Shown: positions 46,507 through 56,500 of the stretch, piece after piece
How the letters are laid out: every line of letters begins with the position of its first letter
Numbering within the stretch: position 1 is the stretch's first letter
Source: Pseudomonas sp. SCA2728.1_7
GTDB taxonomy: Bacteria > Pseudomonadota > Gammaproteobacteria > Pseudomonadales > Pseudomonadaceae
DNA: 64,000 nucleotides
NCBI RefSeq assembly: GCF_018138145.1
Contig: NZ_CP073104.1
Span: forward strand, 5,919,001 to 5,983,000
Direction of reading: 5' to 3'
Position numbers and translations under genes: made by a program
The notes under the pieces: generated by a model
What the model saw: the letters and a program-made list of their open reading frames with translations, nothing else
Database searches by the model: none
What the model was told of the DNA's origin: nothing

Positions 46507-46587
46507 GGGCACCTCGGTCAAATCAATGTCGGGATGCTACGGCGATTGCGGGTTGGCTGCCAGTTTTGTGTTGCCTGTACTTACGTC

Positions 46588-46652
46588 ATCGCGAGCAGGC
46601 TCACTCCTACAGGGGAACGCATTCCAAAGGTAGGCCTTCGCCTGCTCGCGAT
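46588..46652. repeat. REPIN, AGGAGTGAGCC subtype with a decayed right arm
   Basis: The left arm (46588-46611) is standard. The right arm reads TAGGCCTTCGCCTGCTCGCGAT, with several changes from TAGGAGTGAGCC. It follows the NAGGN hydrolase gene. Confidence 0.82.
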
Positions 46653-46676
46653 AGTGGTACTCCAAACATCGATGAT

Positions 46677-47867
46677 TTAACTATCGGAACGCTGCCCCAC
46701 CAGGCTGTCCACCGACGGCACCCGCGTATCACTCTCCATCTGCGTGTCATGCTCAATCTGATGACTGAAGCGGTCCAGCGAAGCATTCGCTGGCGCTGCA
46801 TCGCTGGCGAACACCGGTGGGCTCAAAATGTAAGCCCCGAGCAGTCGGCTCAGTGCCGCCAGACTGTCGATGTGCGTACGCTCATACCCATGCGTCGCAT
46901 CACAACCAAAAGCCAGCAGGGCAGTGCGGATATCGTGCCCGGCGGTGACCGCCGAGTGCGCATCGCTGAAGTAATAACGGAACAGGTCACGGCGCACCGG
47001 CAGTTCGTTTTCACCGGCCAGACGCAACAAATGTCGCGACAGGTGATAGTCATACGGGCCGCCGGAATCCTGCATCGCCACACTCACCGCGTGTTCGCTG
47101 GAGTGCTGCCCCGGAGCGACCGGCGCGATGTCGATGCCAACGAATTCGCTGACGTCCCACGGCAATGCTGCTGCCGCGCCGCTACCGGTTTCTTCGGTAA
47201 TGGTGAACAGCGGATGGCAGTCGATCATCAGTTCCTGACCGCTGTCGACGATGGCTTTGAGTGCCGCCAGCAGCGCGGCAACCCCGGCCTTGTCATCGAG
47301 GTGACGGGCGCTGATGTGGCCGCTTTCGGTGAATTCCGGCAGCGGATCGAACGCCACCACGTCACCGATGCTGATACCCAGCGAATCGCAATCGGCCTTG
47401 GTCGCACAGTAGGCGTCCAGACGCAGTTCGACGTGATCCCAGCTGATAGGCATTTCATCGACGGCAGTGTTGAACGCGTGCCCGGAAGCCATGAGCGGCA
47501 ACACGCTGCCGCGAATCACACCGTTGTCGGTAAACAGGCTGACGCGGCTGCCCTCGGCAAAACGGCTCGACCAGCAGCCGACCGGGGCGAGGGTCAGTCG
47601 CCCGTTGTCCTTGATTGCACGGACGGCGGCGCCGATGGTATCGAGGTGCGCCGAGACGGCGCGGTCAGGACTGTTCTTTTTACCTTTGAGTGTGGCGCGA
47701 ATAGTGCCGCGCCGGGTCATTTCAAACGGAATGCCAAGTTCTTCCAGACGCTCGGCGACGTAGCGCACGATGGTGTCGGTGAACCCGGTGGGGCTGGGAA
47801 TGGCGAGCATTTCCAGGAGGACTTTTTGCAGATAGTTGAGATCCGGTTCGGGGATTTGCGTGGTCAT
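46677..47867 (-). CDS. NAGGN-associated M42-like osmoprotectant hydrolase
   Basis: This 396-residue metallopeptidase-like protein (M42/M20 type fold) is the third gene of the N-acetylglutaminylglutamine amide cluster, matching PA3461 as I recall it. Metal ligands are visible in VSAHLDTIG, HLDDKAG, TITEETGSG and the terminal HGYERTHIDS. It may trim or recycle the dipeptide osmoprotectant; its biochemical role is less settled than those of the two other genes. The ATG at 47867 has an AGGAG site. A REPIN lies between it and the synthetase gene. Confidence 0.87.
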   Translation of the reverse strand: MTTQIPEPDLNYLQKVLLEMLAIPSPTGFTDTIVRYVAERLEELGIPFEMTRRGTIRATLKGKKNSPDRAVSAHLDTIGAAVRAIKDNGRLTLAPVGCWSSRFAEGSRVSLFTDNGVIRGSVLPLMASGHAFNTAVDEMPISWDHVELRLDAYCATKADCDSLGISIGDVVAFDPLPEFTESGHISARHLDDKAGVAALLAALKAIVDSGQELMIDCHPLFTITEETGSGAAAALPWDVSEFVGIDIAPVAPGQHSSEHAVSVAMQDSGGPYDYHLSRHLLRLAGENELPVRRDLFRYYFSDAHSAVTAGHDIRTALLAFGCDATHGYERTHIDSLAALSRLLGAYILSPPVFASDAAPANASLDRFSHQIEHDTQMESDTRVPSVDSLVGQRSDS

Positions 47868-47938
47868 GGAAACTCCTGATGGGTTGAGCACACCGATGGT
47901 TTCGATGAGGAAATATGGGTAGTGGATTTAAGGGCCTC

Positions 47939-48018
47939 TTCGCGAGCAGATCGAATCGTCGCACCGTCGCTCCCACATTTGGAATTCATTCCCCTGTGGG
48001 AGCGAGCCTGCTCGCGAA
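47939..48018. repeat. REPIN with an altered left arm
   Basis: The left arm reads GCGAGCAGATCGAATCG then TCGCACCGTCGCTCCCAC. It is almost identical to the altered arm at 16221-16260, so this is a replicated variant and not random decay. It is placed inside the NAGGN operon. Confidence 0.87.
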
Positions 48019-48042
48019 GGCGTCAGCCCGTACAAAGCAGAT

Positions 48043-49791
48043 TCAAGAGACAGCCGGCTGACTGTGCGGAAACAACAAATCGACAAAGCGCTCCGCGGTC
48101 GGCTGCGGCTCGTGGTTGGCCAGCCCGGCGCGTTCGTTGGCCTCGATAAACACGTACTCCGGTTGATCCGCCGCTGGCACCATCAAGTCGAGGCCAACCA
48201 TCGGAATATCCAGCGCCCGCGCCGCCCGCACTGCGGCATCGACCAGCGTCGGATGGAGAATCGCGGTGACATCTTCCAGCGTGCCGCCGGTGTGCAGATT
48301 CGCCGTGCGCCGCACAAACAGATGCTCGCCGGCCGGCAAAATGCTGCTGTAGTCGTAACCCGCGGCATGCAAAGTGCGCTGGGTTTCGTGGTCCAGCGGA
48401 ATCTTGCTTTCGCCGCTGGTGGCCGCTTGCCGCCGACGGCTTTGCGCCTCGATCAACGCGCCCACCGAATGCTGGCCATCGCCGACCACCTCCGCCGGTT
48501 TGCGAATCGCTGCTGCCACCACTTCAAAGCCAATCACCAGAATCCGCAGATCAAGCCCTTCGTGAAAGCTTTCCAGCAGCACGCGGCTATCAAATTGCTT
48601 CGCTGTTTCGATGGCTTGCTGCACCTCTTCGATGCTCTGCAAATCCACCGCCACGCCTTGACCCTGTTCACCATCGAGCGGCTTGACCACCACTCGTTGA
48701 TGCTCATCGAGGAAGGCCAGATTGTCGTCGGCATTACCGGCCAGTTGCTGCGACGGCAGGTTCAGCCCGGCGCCTTTGAGCACTTTGTGCGTCAGGCTTT
48801 TGTCCTGGCACAGGCTCATGCTGATCGCGCTGGTCAGGTCGCTCAACGATTCGCGGCAACGCACGCGGCGCCCGCCGTGGCTGAGGGTGAACAGCCCGGC
48901 ATCAGCGTCATCCACTTGCACATCGATGCCCCGTCGATGCGCTTCTTCTACGATGATCCGCGCGTACGGGTTGAACTGCGCCTCCGGCCCCGGGCCGAGA
49001 AACAGCGGCTGATTGATGCCGTTTTTGCGTTTGATGGCGAAAGTCGACAGGTTGCGGAAACCGAGCTTGGCATAGAGGTTTTTCGCCTGACGGTTGTCGT
49101 GCAATACCGACAGGTCGAGATAGCTAAGGCCGCGACTCATGAAGTGCTCGATCAGGTGCCGCACCAGCACCTCACCGACTCCCGGTCGCGAACATTGCGG
49201 ATCCACCGCCAGGCACCACAGGCTGCTGCCGTTTTCCGGGTCGTTGAACGCCTTGTGGTGATTCAGGCCCATGACGCTGCCGATCACCGCGCCGCTGTCT
49301 TCATCCTCGGCGAGCCAATACACCGGGCCGCCCTGATGATGCGGGGTCAACCGCGTGGCATCGATCGGCAACATGCCGCGCGCCTGATACAACTGATTGA
49401 TCGCCTGCCAGTCCGCCTCACTTTGCGCGCGGCGGATACGGAAGCCGCGAAACACTCGAGTCGCCTGCCGGTAGTCGCTGAACCACAGGCGCAACGTATC
49501 GGATGGATCAAGGAACAATTGCGTCGGCTCCAGGCCGAGAATCTGCTGCGGTGCTGCAACGTACAAAGCGATATCGCGCTCGCCGGGCTGCTCTTTGAGC
49601 AGCTCCTGCGCCAGCGATGCCGGGTCGGGAAAGGTGTGGCCGATCAGCAACCGGCCCCAGCCGCAATGCAGCGCAATCGGCTCGGCGGCCAGCGTGCTGC
49701 CGTCTTCGGCCAGACGTGCCTGCAAGCGTTCATAAGACGGTGTCTGACCGCGTAGCAGCCGTTGGTTGATGGCCGTGGCGTGGGGTTTCAT
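48043..49791 (-). CDS. ngg: N-acetylglutaminylglutamine synthetase
   Basis: This 582-residue fusion enzyme makes the dipeptide core of the osmoprotectant NAGGN. The N-terminal half is a GNAT acetyltransferase (WCLAVDPQCSRPGVGEVLVRHLIEHF near residue 195). The C-terminal half is an ATP-grasp ligase (LDEHQRVVVKPLDGEQGQGVAV near residue 370, MVGLDLMVPAADQPEYVFIEANERAG near residue 540). It therefore acetylates glutamine and joins a second glutamine. It follows the amidotransferase gene by 3 nt, so the two are coupled. The cluster is induced by osmotic stress in pseudomonads. Confidence 0.94.
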   Translation of the reverse strand: MKPHATAINQRLLRGQTPSYERLQARLAEDGSTLAAEPIALHCGWGRLLIGHTFPDPASLAQELLKEQPGERDIALYVAAPQQILGLEPTQLFLDPSDTLRLWFSDYRQATRVFRGFRIRRAQSEADWQAINQLYQARGMLPIDATRLTPHHQGGPVYWLAEDEDSGAVIGSVMGLNHHKAFNDPENGSSLWCLAVDPQCSRPGVGEVLVRHLIEHFMSRGLSYLDLSVLHDNRQAKNLYAKLGFRNLSTFAIKRKNGINQPLFLGPGPEAQFNPYARIIVEEAHRRGIDVQVDDADAGLFTLSHGGRRVRCRESLSDLTSAISMSLCQDKSLTHKVLKGAGLNLPSQQLAGNADDNLAFLDEHQRVVVKPLDGEQGQGVAVDLQSIEEVQQAIETAKQFDSRVLLESFHEGLDLRILVIGFEVVAAAIRKPAEVVGDGQHSVGALIEAQSRRRQAATSGESKIPLDHETQRTLHAAGYDYSSILPAGEHLFVRRTANLHTGGTLEDVTAILHPTLVDAAVRAARALDIPMVGLDLMVPAADQPEYVFIEANERAGLANHEPQPTAERFVDLLFPHSQPAVS

Positions 49792-49794
49792 CGA

Positions 49795-51567
49795 TCAGAT
49801 TCCTTGTTCACTGAGCCACAGGTTCAGGGCTGCCAGTTGCCACAGCTTCGAACCGCGCAACGGCGTCAGTTGGCCTTGCGGATCGGTCAGCAACTTGTCG
49901 AGCATGGCCGGGTTGAACAGGCCGCGATCCTGACTTGGATCGAGCAGCAGTTCGCGCACCCAGTTCAGCGTATCGCCCTGCAAGTGCTTGAGACCAGGCA
50001 CCGGGAAATAGCCTTTTTTGCGGTCGATCACTTCACTTGGAATCACTCGACGCGCGGCTTCTTTCAAGACTTGTTTGCCGCCATCGGGCAGCTTGAATTG
50101 GCCCGGCACCCGCGCCGACAGTTCGACCAGTCGATAGTCGAGAAACGGCGTGCGCGCCTCCAGACCCCAGGCCATGGTCATGTTGTCGACACGTTTGACC
50201 GGGTCGTCGACCAGCATCACCGTGCTGTCCAGACGCAGGGCTTTGTCGACGGCCGCATCAGCGCCGGGCTGGGCGAAATGTTCTTTCACGAAGTCGCCGG
50301 CAGCGTCATTCGCAGTCAGCCATTTCGGCTGCACGGTGGCGGCGTAGTCGTCGTAGCTGCGGTCGAAAAACGCATTGCGATACGCCGCATACGGATCGGC
50401 TGCGCCATCGACTTGCGGGTACCAGTGATAACCGGCGAACAGCTCATCCGCACCCTGGCCGCTCTGTACCACCTTGCAGTGCTTGGCCACTTCACGGGAC
50501 AACAGATAGAAGGCGATGCAGTCGTGGCTGACCATCGGTTCGCTCATTGCACGGAATGCGGCGGGCAGTTGCTCGATGATCTCTTTCTCGTCGATGCGCA
50601 ATTGATGGTGTTGGGTGCCGTAGTGTTTGGCGATCAGATCGGAATACTGAAACTCGTCACCGCGCTCACCGCCGGCATCCTGGAAACCGATGGAGAAGGT
50701 CGACAGGTTCTCCACGCCGACTTCACGCAACAGGCCGACGAGCATGCTCGAATCGACACCGCCGGACAGCAGCACGCCGACATCCACCGCCGCACGTTGA
50801 CGGATCGCCACCGCCTCGCGGGTGCTGTCGAGCACGCGGTCGACCCAGTCTTCCAGCTTCAGGTTTTTCTCGTCTTCCTGTGGGCCGTAGGGCAGGGTCC
50901 ACCAGGTTTTCTGCTCGGTGGTGCCATCGGCTTCAACGCGCATCCAGGTCGCCGGTGGCAGTTTTTCAATGCCGGCCAGCAGGGTGCGCGGCGCCGGGAC
51001 CACGGCATGGAAATTCAGGTAGTGATTGAGCGCCACCGGATCAAGGATCGGGTTGATGTCGCCGCCCTTGAGCAGCGCCGGCAACGCCGAGGCAAAGCGC
51101 AGGCGCTGGCCGGTGCGCGACAGGTACAACGGCTTCACGCCGAGACGGTCGCGGGCGATGAACAGGCGTTGGGCATCGCGCTCCCAAATGGCAAAGGCGA
51201 ACATGCCGTTGAGTTTCGGCAACAGCGCTTCACCCCAGGCGTGATAGCCCTTGAGCAGCACTTCGGTGTCGCCACCGGAATAGAAGGCATAACCCAGCGC
51301 TTCGAGTTCGGCGCGCAGTTCCGGGAAGTTGTAGATCGCGCCATTGAAGGCCAGGGACAGGCCCAGTTGGCTGTCGATCATCGGCTGCGCCGAGCCGTCC
51401 GACAGGTCCATGATTTTCAGGCGACGATGTCCCAGGGCAATCGGCCCTTGGGCATGGAAGCCCCACGCGTCGGGGCCGCGTGGGGCCAGGTGATGGGTGA
51501 TTCTCTCGATCGCTGCAAGGTCTGCAGGTTGTTGATCAAAACGTAACTCGCCAGCTAATCCGCACAT
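49795..51567 (-). CDS. N-acetylglutaminylglutamine amidotransferase (asparagine synthetase-like)
   Basis: This 590-residue enzyme amidates the dipeptide to give NAGGN using glutamine. It has a class II glutamine amidotransferase domain with Cys2 as nucleophile (MCGLAGEL) and segments RGPDAWGFH and SLAFNGAIYNFPELR. The asparagine synthetase-like ATP domain contains VGVLLSGGVDSSML and SGQGADELFAGYHWYP. First gene of the osmoprotectant operon, it begins just after a short spacer downstream of the DUF6543 gene. It matches PA3459. Confidence 0.95.
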   Translation of the reverse strand: MCGLAGELRFDQQPADLAAIERITHHLAPRGPDAWGFHAQGPIALGHRRLKIMDLSDGSAQPMIDSQLGLSLAFNGAIYNFPELRAELEALGYAFYSGGDTEVLLKGYHAWGEALLPKLNGMFAFAIWERDAQRLFIARDRLGVKPLYLSRTGQRLRFASALPALLKGGDINPILDPVALNHYLNFHAVVPAPRTLLAGIEKLPPATWMRVEADGTTEQKTWWTLPYGPQEDEKNLKLEDWVDRVLDSTREAVAIRQRAAVDVGVLLSGGVDSSMLVGLLREVGVENLSTFSIGFQDAGGERGDEFQYSDLIAKHYGTQHHQLRIDEKEIIEQLPAAFRAMSEPMVSHDCIAFYLLSREVAKHCKVVQSGQGADELFAGYHWYPQVDGAADPYAAYRNAFFDRSYDDYAATVQPKWLTANDAAGDFVKEHFAQPGADAAVDKALRLDSTVMLVDDPVKRVDNMTMAWGLEARTPFLDYRLVELSARVPGQFKLPDGGKQVLKEAARRVIPSEVIDRKKGYFPVPGLKHLQGDTLNWVRELLLDPSQDRGLFNPAMLDKLLTDPQGQLTPLRGSKLWQLAALNLWLSEQGI

Positions 51568-51676
51568 AAAATCCTTACCGGTTTTTCCGTTGGGGAGGGG
51601 TCAAGCAGTACCTCGCCAGAAGGGCGGGTACTCAGAAACTGACCCGCCCCGGTAAGTGGAGTTTTAGAACGATAAG

Positions 51677-53224
51677 TTATAAGTCCGGCATTGGGTCTGT
51701 TTTTGGCCCACAGACGTCACATGCTTTGTGCTGCATGTCTTTTTGCGCCTGCGAGCTTTGCTTGACGATTACGTCGTGTTGCACGCACTCAGGCAACGCA
51801 GATTTTTTCTGTAGAAAGATCGGTTGTCCGGTCAATTCGAATTGCTCGAAATAATCAGCCGTGCCTTCGTCCAGTTGCGGTTTGTGGTCATTGCCATCCG
51901 CGGGAGGCGGTGTTTTTTTCAGATCCAGCAATCGGACCAGCGCTTGGTGTTTTTCGGTCACCGGCCAGGTATCCACGCTATTGAATACGCTGTTCAGCAG
52001 TCGATCAGTGGGATGGGTTCGCAAGCGGTTGATGAAATCATCGGTCGGGCTTTTGAGTGGCGAGAGATACTTGCCCAAGGCTACCTTTTCTCGTCGTTTG
52101 GCATAGGCCGGTTCATTGACATTGCCGACCGGCACCGCAAATTCCCTGGCATCAGCAAAGAACTTGTCGACGTAACGATCAAACAGATGTTGATAGAAGC
52201 CTTTCTCAAGAGGGATGAATGTTATTTCCGAGTATATGTTTTCCAGCGTGTTCAGAGAGAACTCATGCTGTTCGGCAACGGGTAGCTGAGATTTGATGAG
52301 TTCCCGAAACTCCGCTTTTGGCAGGAATTCGTAAACAAAACGGTCTGTGTATTCGACAGGGTTATTGGATTTATAAAAGCCGTCGCCGGAATCGTTAGGC
52401 ACATACAGGATAAAGCTGTCTTTTTTTGCCTCTGTAGAATGTCGCCATGTGATCAATGTGGCGTCTGTCGTATATTTGCCAAACAGCTGCAAAGCGTGCA
52501 GTTGGATTTTGCCGTTATAAAATGAATCGCCAGTACAAATGTCCTCTCGGCTGTACAGGAGTTGCATAAGGGCGTGAAGTTGGTGGGGCGGAAATTCCGC
52601 ACCGAGATGGTCCTTTCCAACAGGCTTGGTGAAGTATTTTTCATAGGCGAGGAGTTCAAAGTTGTGCTTGTGCAGTTGTGCACCGAGGCGTTTAACGCGC
52701 CCATCCTTCAATACCCTGGAAAGGTAAGCAAGATAGGCGCCACCGAGATCAAGCTCGCGACTTAACACTGCAAATTCCTGCGCGCTGATCCTGAGATCCG
52801 ATGACCCCCGCTCAGCCGCTTTGCACGGTTGGCTCAGCGTACCGCTGTCACTTGAATAGTACCCCGGCGCCGCTTCCTCGTCGGTGAAGTTCAACATGGC
52901 CGCCTGTAACAGGGTGAGGACAGGTGAAGTCTGGTCTTTGGTGTTCGCGGGTGCGAGGCTGATAAGGTCATCGACGCTGAAGCGCATTCCGTACTTTTGC
53001 TTTAGTACCTGCAGCAGCTTGAGCCTGCAGAACTGTTCCAGGTTTACCAGCTTGCTCACCAGCGACTCGAAATAATAATGAAAGGGGACTGCTTGATCTA
53101 TTGCTTTACGGAAATCAGCAAGTTTTCCGGGATCATCTTTCTTGAAGAGGTGGATGAAACGATCCAGGGGCGGCGGTAATTTGACTGTTGCAGCAATCGG
53201 TTGTTTTTTAAGTGGCGTATCCAT
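51677..53224 (-). CDS. DUF6543-type protein (dermonecrotic-toxin-like N-terminal domain alone)
   Basis: This 515-residue protein aligns by eye with the first 400 or so residues of the divergent NEL toxin. Both have LLQAAMLNFTDEE / LLQAAMQNFTEDE, then the pattern of a Leu-Asp-Leu-Gly-x2-Tyr segment, and DAREFAVP / DARKLAVP. No repeat or enzyme domain follows; the tail has two Cys (CDVC) and ends MPDL, close to the MPDM end of the toxin. No signal peptide is seen. It may be a stand-alone paralogue, an antagonist or a remnant; its function is unknown. Composition is AT-richer than its neighbours. Confidence 0.75.
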   Translation of the reverse strand: MDTPLKKQPIAATVKLPPPLDRFIHLFKKDDPGKLADFRKAIDQAVPFHYYFESLVSKLVNLEQFCRLKLLQVLKQKYGMRFSVDDLISLAPANTKDQTSPVLTLLQAAMLNFTDEEAAPGYYSSDSGTLSQPCKAAERGSSDLRISAQEFAVLSRELDLGGAYLAYLSRVLKDGRVKRLGAQLHKHNFELLAYEKYFTKPVGKDHLGAEFPPHQLHALMQLLYSREDICTGDSFYNGKIQLHALQLFGKYTTDATLITWRHSTEAKKDSFILYVPNDSGDGFYKSNNPVEYTDRFVYEFLPKAEFRELIKSQLPVAEQHEFSLNTLENIYSEITFIPLEKGFYQHLFDRYVDKFFADAREFAVPVGNVNEPAYAKRREKVALGKYLSPLKSPTDDFINRLRTHPTDRLLNSVFNSVDTWPVTEKHQALVRLLDLKKTPPPADGNDHKPQLDEGTADYFEQFELTGQPIFLQKKSALPECVQHDVIVKQSSQAQKDMQHKACDVCGPKTDPMPDL

Positions 53225-53566
53225 GGAGAAAACTCATTTAGAAAAAGAGTCTTAATCCTAGTGTGTTTCAGGAGAGGAAAATAACGCGATTAGTTGATGG
53301 TTGGGAACCCGGTGTAAGCAATATTTTGATTGGGAAATATAGATATATACCGCCGTCGCGATTCCGAAGTATGCATCAGGCTGATCCTGAGGGAAGCTGG
53401 ATTGCAGATGCCGGAAGTTTGCACGGTTCGGGGGCTGCAGGAATATTTTCATCAGTGATTAAAGTTGATGGTTTGTTTAGGTTTTCAATAGGTTTTTCAG
53501 GTTTTTTATATACGTTCGGTAGCGTTAAAGTTAAAAACCGATAACCGCAATAAAGGACTATTGCTG
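53225..53566. other. AT-rich divergent spacer between the DUF6543 and NEL genes
   Basis: This 342-nt region is strikingly AT-rich for this genome, as expected for a promoter region of acquired DNA. It contains ATAGATATATACC and TAGGTTTTTCAGG stretches but no clear operator. A 93-codon frame inside it lacks typical codon use and is not called. Confidence 0.55.
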
Positions 53567-56500
53567 ATGACAGCCCAGGAAAACCAACAAACGCCGACTC
53601 AAGCCTCGATCTTGAGCACATTACTCGAAGCCACAGGCGACCTCGACACCGCCGAAACTCTGGAAAAAACGCTCCCGGCGTATTTGCTCCAGGCGTCGGC
53701 CACCAGCCTGGCAAGGCTGGATGAAATCAACCGTGAACTGTACGCCCGGCAACTCAAGGTCAGTAAGGATCTGATCCGGCTAAAACCGTTGGCCGACTTC
53801 TGTATCAGCGAACTCAACGCGGCACTGAGCCAAAAATGGCCGGCGCTTTATGACGCAGGTGTGGATGTGGTCAGTCTGCCGGGTGTTGATTGTGGCTGCG
53901 AAACGACTGCGACCGATCAGGCCGGGATAGACCTCGTCAAACACGCCTCGCAAACGCTCTTGCAGGCTGCCATGCAAAACTTTACCGAAGACGAGGAGCA
54001 GGCTGACGCGTTTCCCGATGGCAGTCAGGTGCGCCTGAAAAGCGCGCCGCAGGGTGTGAGCGGCTTGACCCCAGCGGCGTTTGCCGCGTTTTGCCGTCAA
54101 CTGGATCTGGGCCAGAAATACCAGGAGCATCTGCAGCAAGTGTTCGGCCTGCGTGATGAAAGCGGCAAAATCGTGGCGACCAGTGCCATGACCCGTGATA
54201 TCGCCGCGTTGAAACAGTCGCTATTGGAACTGGATGCGCACCTGGCCGTGCTCAAAGGCGATATCACAGCGGCAGGCTTGCGCATGTTGCAGGACCTGGT
54301 GATGGCCGAGGGCGTGGCGTTGACGCCAACCCTGCGGTACGGCGAAGAACCGCTGATCATGCAGGGCATCCAGATGCTCGACAGCTGCGTGTGGGGCGTC
54401 GTCGTTTTTTCCAGACGCTCCGTGGAACAACACCCTGAGGACGGATGCATGGTGTACATGGCCGGCGAGCCTGAGCGGGCCGTGTACGAATACCCGAGTT
54501 TCAATGCATTCAAGGGCTACCTGTTGCAACAACTGAAAAGCGCGGATTATCAGGACTACTTTGCCCGCAGCCTCGACGAAGATGACAAGGCGGATTTCTT
54601 CAAGACGCTCGCTGAAAAAGGCGATCTGGGTCTGGTCAAACAATGGCCGATCAGCGTGCCGCTCTTCGATTTCATGGTGCAAAGCCATGTCGGCAAGTTA
54701 CAGATCGACGCACGCAAACTGGCAGTGCCTACCGCTGATATCGATGAAGAGATGCGCCGCAAGCGTCTGCTCGATTTCGTTCAGCGTGAAGTGAATATTG
54801 TCTCGGTGGCCGGGCTCTTCGTGCCGGTGCTCGGACAGTTGATGATGGGCGTCGCGGTGGGGCAATTGCTTGGCGAAGTCTACGAAGGCGTCGAAGACTG
54901 GCAGCGCGGTGATCATCAGCAAGCCCTGTCGCATCTGCTCAGCGTGGTCGAGAACATCGCGTTGATGGGCGTCTTCGCCGGTGGGCAAAAAGTGTTGGGG
55001 ACACTGGGTCGCAAACTGCTGCGCGCGCACCCGCAGTTCTTTGGGGAATTCACTGCCATTCTCAATCACGCCGGTAAAGCGCGCCTGTGGAAGCCTGATC
55101 TCACGCCCTACGAGCATTCTCTCCCGGCAGGCTTAACCATCGATGCCGGCTCCAAGGAGTTTTATCAGATTGGCGCGAAAACCCTTGGCAATGTTGACCA
55201 TCGTGTGTTCGCCGGCCGCTACGATATCGATGCTGACCTGTGGCGTCTGGAGCACGCCGCACGAGCGCATGCCTATACCCCGGAACTGGTCCGGCACGTC
55301 GAAGGCGGTTGGCGGCTACCCGGCGAAGAGCCCGAGGAATGGGGCAGTTCCGCGTACGCGCTGAAACGCATCGATCCGCACTTGCGCGAATTCGTCGACA
55401 GCGACCTGGACATGATGCGTCGACTCAGCGACACCTCGCATCAGACCGTGCTCGACACCTTCAACGACAATCTGAGCCTGCCTGAGCGCCTGCGCGATAC
55501 CGTCGAGCGTGTACGCATCGGGCGCCAGTTACGGAACGTGACCGTGGAGCTGGAAAACGGCGGAACCCATTCCGGGCAATCTGTCGAGACGCTGATGCAT
55601 GCCTTGCCGAAACTGCCAGGCTGGCCCACCGACCGCTATATCGAGGTGGCCGGAGAAGAAGGGGCCGTCGAAGCAACCTATCCGGCGAACAGTACGATCG
55701 ACGAAACGCTGGGTGTGGTTGTTACCCGGGACCAATTGTCCCGGGGCCAATTGTTGCAAACGGTTATCGATGGTCTGTACCAAAACGAGGTCGATGCGTT
55801 GCTTGGCGGCAAATTCGCAAAAAGCACAGAGGAAAGCGCACTGGCGAAAAAGCTTGGTGCGGCGCTCAGGTCCGATTATCGCGCGGTGTTCGAGCGTCTG
55901 TATCAACGCTACGACGAGAGTCAGGCGGATGAGCTGCTCAATTTGCGCAAGGTTTTCGCCGACATCCCGGCGCGCTATGGACAACGCCTGATCGACCGCG
56001 CACCCAGTGTCGAGCGCCAGCACCTGCGCACCACCGCACGGGTGCCATTGCGGCTGGGGCAGCGCGCCCGGGCCGCTGCCGCCAAGGTGCGGCTCGACCG
56101 CGGGCTGACGGGATTTCACTGGCCACGCCTGGCGAATGCCGATACCGACAAACTGGCCATTCAGTTGCTGCCACGCCTTGGCGGCTGGAATAAAAAACTG
56201 CGCCTGGAGGTGCGCGACAAGACCTTGAGCGGATCCGTGCTGGAGGCCATCGGCGATGCGTCCGCGACCTCCGGCGATACCTGTTACCTGGTGAAATCCG
56301 CTGACGGTTATGAAGCATTTGACGGCGACAAAAAATCCCTTGGCAAGGTGGCGTCGGGGCCCGACGCCTTGTACACCGCCATCCTGAAGGCGCTCCCGTC
56401 ACGTCAGCGTGAGGCGAGCGGATTGATCGAAGCCGGGCAGCCAAGCAGACAGCGCTTGCGCAGAAAATTGCTCGACGCAGGGTTCGAAGAGCGCGAAGCC

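Noticed and set aside
49762..51546. 594-codon plus-strand frame opposite the NAGGN amidotransferase gene
   Set aside because: Shadow frame; the minus strand encodes a full asparagine synthetase-like enzyme.
53263..53544. 93-codon frame in the AT-rich spacer before the NEL toxin gene
   Set aside because: GTG start without a ribosome site, no family resemblance, and atypical codon use; more likely promoter DNA.
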